Shown here: positions 52,232 through 53,519 of the stretch, piece after piece
Numbering within the stretch: position 1 is the stretch's first letter
Layout of the letters: each line of letters begins with the position of its first letter
From: Clostridiales bacterium UBA7285
GTDB taxonomy: Bacteria > Bacillota > Clostridia > Peptostreptococcales > Anaerovoracaceae
Length of the DNA: 53,519 nt
Assembly: GCA_002472145.1 (NCBI GenBank)
Contig: DKRJ01000019.1
Span: 1-53,519 of the forward strand
Direction of reading: 5' to 3'
Notes under the pieces: generated by a model
The model's input: the letters and a program-made list of their open reading frames with translations, nothing else
What the model was told of the DNA's origin: nothing
Databases searched by the model: none
Made by a program: the position numbers and the translations under genes

Positions 52232-53332
52232 CTATTTATCGTTTCTGGTTATAACTTCCGTGTTTATTGCGACTATCGACTTAGAAGGGTCGCTCGTCTG
52301 AGGTCTGAAACTCTTGTTCAGATTCTCCGTCAGGTATTCGATGAGCGATGAGATCTTTCCGTAACTCATCCTCTTAGGTCCTATAACGCCGAGTTTGCCG
52401 ACGGTCTTTCCGTTCACCTTATATGTAGCGGTTATCATCGAATAGTCGCTCAGTGCTTCGTCCTCGTTCTCGGCTCCGATTGTGACCGTAGTACCGTCTT
52501 CTCTGTTTATGACGGTCTTCAGGAAATCGTCCTTATGATCGAGCATCTCGATGAAGTTCTTTGCGCTCTCGATGCTGCTGTACTCCGGGATGTCGAAAAT
52601 GTTCGTCAGCCCGTCCATGTAAAGCTGCACGTCCAGCATCTCGCCCAGCGTCTTCATGAAGTCGTCCTTTACGTCCTGCTCTACGTTATACAGGGAGGAG
52701 ATGTTCGTATGGAACTTCTCGATCATGCCGTCCTTCATGACGTCCGTGAGTTTCATGCCGCGGTAGTTGTACGTCATCGTCTTTCCGAGCAGTTCGAGCG
52801 TCTCCAACTTGCACGGGTTGCTGAGTTTCAGCGCGGTGTTGCTTACGTTGCCCGATTCGGAGACTATCATCATCACGACCGTTCTGCTGTCGACCGGAAG
52901 GAACTTAACGTATTCGAGCCTCTCTTCACTCCTGAGCGGCGTCACGGCAAAAGACGTCAGGTTAGTGATCCTGGAAAGGATCTGTGTGGCGTGTTTTATC
53001 GTGCGGTCAAACTCGTTAACGTCCGCCTGCAGTTCATCGGCTATCTCGCGTTTTTCGGCCGTTGATAGTTTAGGCTTACGCATCAGTTCGTTCACGTAGA
53101 GTCTGTACGCCTTGTCAGAAGGCACTCTTCCAGCGGACGTATGCGGATGCGTGAGATATCCCATCTCTTCGAGGTCGCTCATCTCGTTCCTGATCGTCGC
53201 TGAACTGTAGTGCAGTTCCGGCATGCGCGAAAGAGTCCTGGATCCGACCGGCTCAGCCGTCTTTACGTACTCTTTGATGATCGCCTGGAGTATCTTCAGT
53301 TTTCGTTCTGTCAGTTCGTTTTCGCTGCTCAC
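52232..53332 (-). CDS. hrcA: Heat-inducible transcription repressor HrcA
   Basis: A 366-residue repressor that binds the CIRCE operator. The N-terminal winged helix (ERKLKILQAIIKEYVKTAEPVGSRTLSR, then SATIRNEMSDLEEMGYLTHPHTSAGRVPSDKAYRLYV) and the GAF-like core ending IGPKRMSYGKISSLIEYLTENLN are complete. I start at GTG 53332, preceded by GGGAG at eight bases. An upstream GTG at 53362 would begin inside CIRCE and is unlikely. A short tail after the core, about 20 residues, is extra. HrcA is kept active by GroEL and represses this operon. Confidence 0.96.
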   Translation of the reverse strand: MSSENELTERKLKILQAIIKEYVKTAEPVGSRTLSRMPELHYSSATIRNEMSDLEEMGYLTHPHTSAGRVPSDKAYRLYVNELMRKPKLSTAEKREIADELQADVNEFDRTIKHATQILSRITNLTSFAVTPLRSEERLEYVKFLPVDSRTVVMMIVSESGNVSNTALKLSNPCKLETLELLGKTMTYNYRGMKLTDVMKDGMIEKFHTNISSLYNVEQDVKDDFMKTLGEMLDVQLYMDGLTNIFDIPEYSSIESAKNFIEMLDHKDDFLKTVINREDGTTVTIGAENEDEALSDYSMITATYKVNGKTVGKLGVIGPKRMSYGKISSLIEYLTENLNKSFRPQTSDPSKSIVAINTEVITRNDK

Positions 53333-53355
53333 GATAACCACTCCCGTTTTGTTTG

Positions 53356-53382
53356 TTAGCACTCTATGTCAAAGAGTGCTAA
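53356..53382. promoter_or_regulatory. CIRCE operator
   Basis: Perfect TTAGCACTC (53356-53364), nine-base spacer, GAGTGCTAA (53374-53382), the canonical HrcA target. It lies between the promoter and the hrcA start. Confidence 0.99.
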
Positions 53383-53393
53383 CAACTATTTAT

Positions 53394-53422
53394 AATGTAC
53401 CCCGTATCAGTGGAAATGTCAA
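53394..53422 (-). promoter_or_regulatory. Promoter of the hrcA operon
   Basis: Minus-strand TTGACA (53417-53422) and TACATT (53394-53399), 17-bp spacing. CIRCE begins 11 bp downstream, so HrcA binding covers the start site. Confidence 0.75.
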
Positions 53423-53447
53423 CATATAAAATACAAAAAAATACAAA

Positions 53448-53482
53448 ATCCCTCCTCGCCGTATCGTCCTGCGAAGAGGGAT
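53448..53482 (-). terminator. Terminator of a gene upstream of hrcA (outside window)
   Basis: Minus-strand ATCCCTCTTCG/CGAGGAGGGAT, an 11-bp stem with one mismatch, followed by TTTTGTATTTTTTTG. It should end transcription arriving from beyond 53519 on the minus strand, isolating the heat-shock promoter. Confidence 0.75.
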
Positions 53483-53519
53483 CATAAATTCTAATTACCC
53501 CGATTGTAAAATGAAGTTG

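Noticed and set aside
53333..53362. Upstream GTG start for hrcA
   Set aside because: It would begin translation inside the CIRCE operator. The GTG at 53332 has a well-spaced ribosome site and the family N-terminus.

Overview
The window looks like chromosome of a low-to-mid GC Gram-positive anaerobe of the Clostridia. The support is: four proteins carrying clostridial cell-wall-binding type 2 (CWB2) repeats, a CIRCE-controlled hrcA-grpE-dnaK-dnaJ operon, a Firmicutes-type pyruvate kinase with the extra C-terminal domain, a TTTACA-repeat PHO box, and encoded tRNA 3' CCA ends. A family such as Anaerovoracaceae (old Clostridiales Family XIII) is a guess that I cannot test here.

Layout. (1) 1-2565: the end of a small mobile element abutting the 3' end of tRNA-Ala(CGC). 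It encodes a fused HUH endonuclease/SF3 helicase Rep behind an origin-like array of TACACAGTT iterons and two overlapping perfect stem-loops that enclose the rep promoter. (2) 2.6-14.9 kb: housekeeping genes. These are pyk, an NhaC-type antiporter, a bacterial dynamin, a hotdog thioesterase and, all on the minus strand, a complete pstS-pstC-pstA-pstB-phoU-phoP-phoR phosphate operon with an upstream PHO box. (3) 14.9-16.7 kb: a 17-bp x 8 minisatellite, an unusual tRNA-Val(CAC) with its own promoter and terminator, and a dead ISL3 transposase. (4) 16.7-25.4 kb: an aminotransferase, a frameshifted CAP-domain CWB2 protein, a FAD protein, a DUF1292 protein, a Cys-peptidase-like CWB2 protein, cysK, and a tRNA-Leu/tRNA-Pro pair.

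(5) 25.5-41.3 kb: a polysaccharide locus. Two polymerase/ligase-like membrane proteins (one frameshifted) are divergent. A flippase and glycosyltransferase follow on the plus strand, and a tight nine-gene minus-strand operon encodes a WbpM/PglF-type dehydratase, DegT aminotransferase, initiating sugar transferase, glycosyltransferases, WbpA/WbpB/WbpD-type enzymes for a diacetamido-uronic acid, and a WbpG-type amidotransferase. (6) 41.3-46.5 kb: two more CWB2 proteins, a frameshifted GH25 lysozyme and a large SH3/glucosaminidase-like hydrolase. (7) 46.6-53.5 kb: a YtcJ-type amidohydrolase and the hrcA heat-shock operon with CIRCE.

The most coherent hypothesis is that the polysaccharide locus, bracketed by four CWB2 proteins, makes the acidic wall polymer that anchors them, as PSII does for Cwp proteins in Clostridioides difficile. 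The surface/IS interval (15.7-42 kb) holds at least five single-base frameshifts in four genes. I see none in the housekeeping genes on either side. This points to phase variation, decay or local sequence error.
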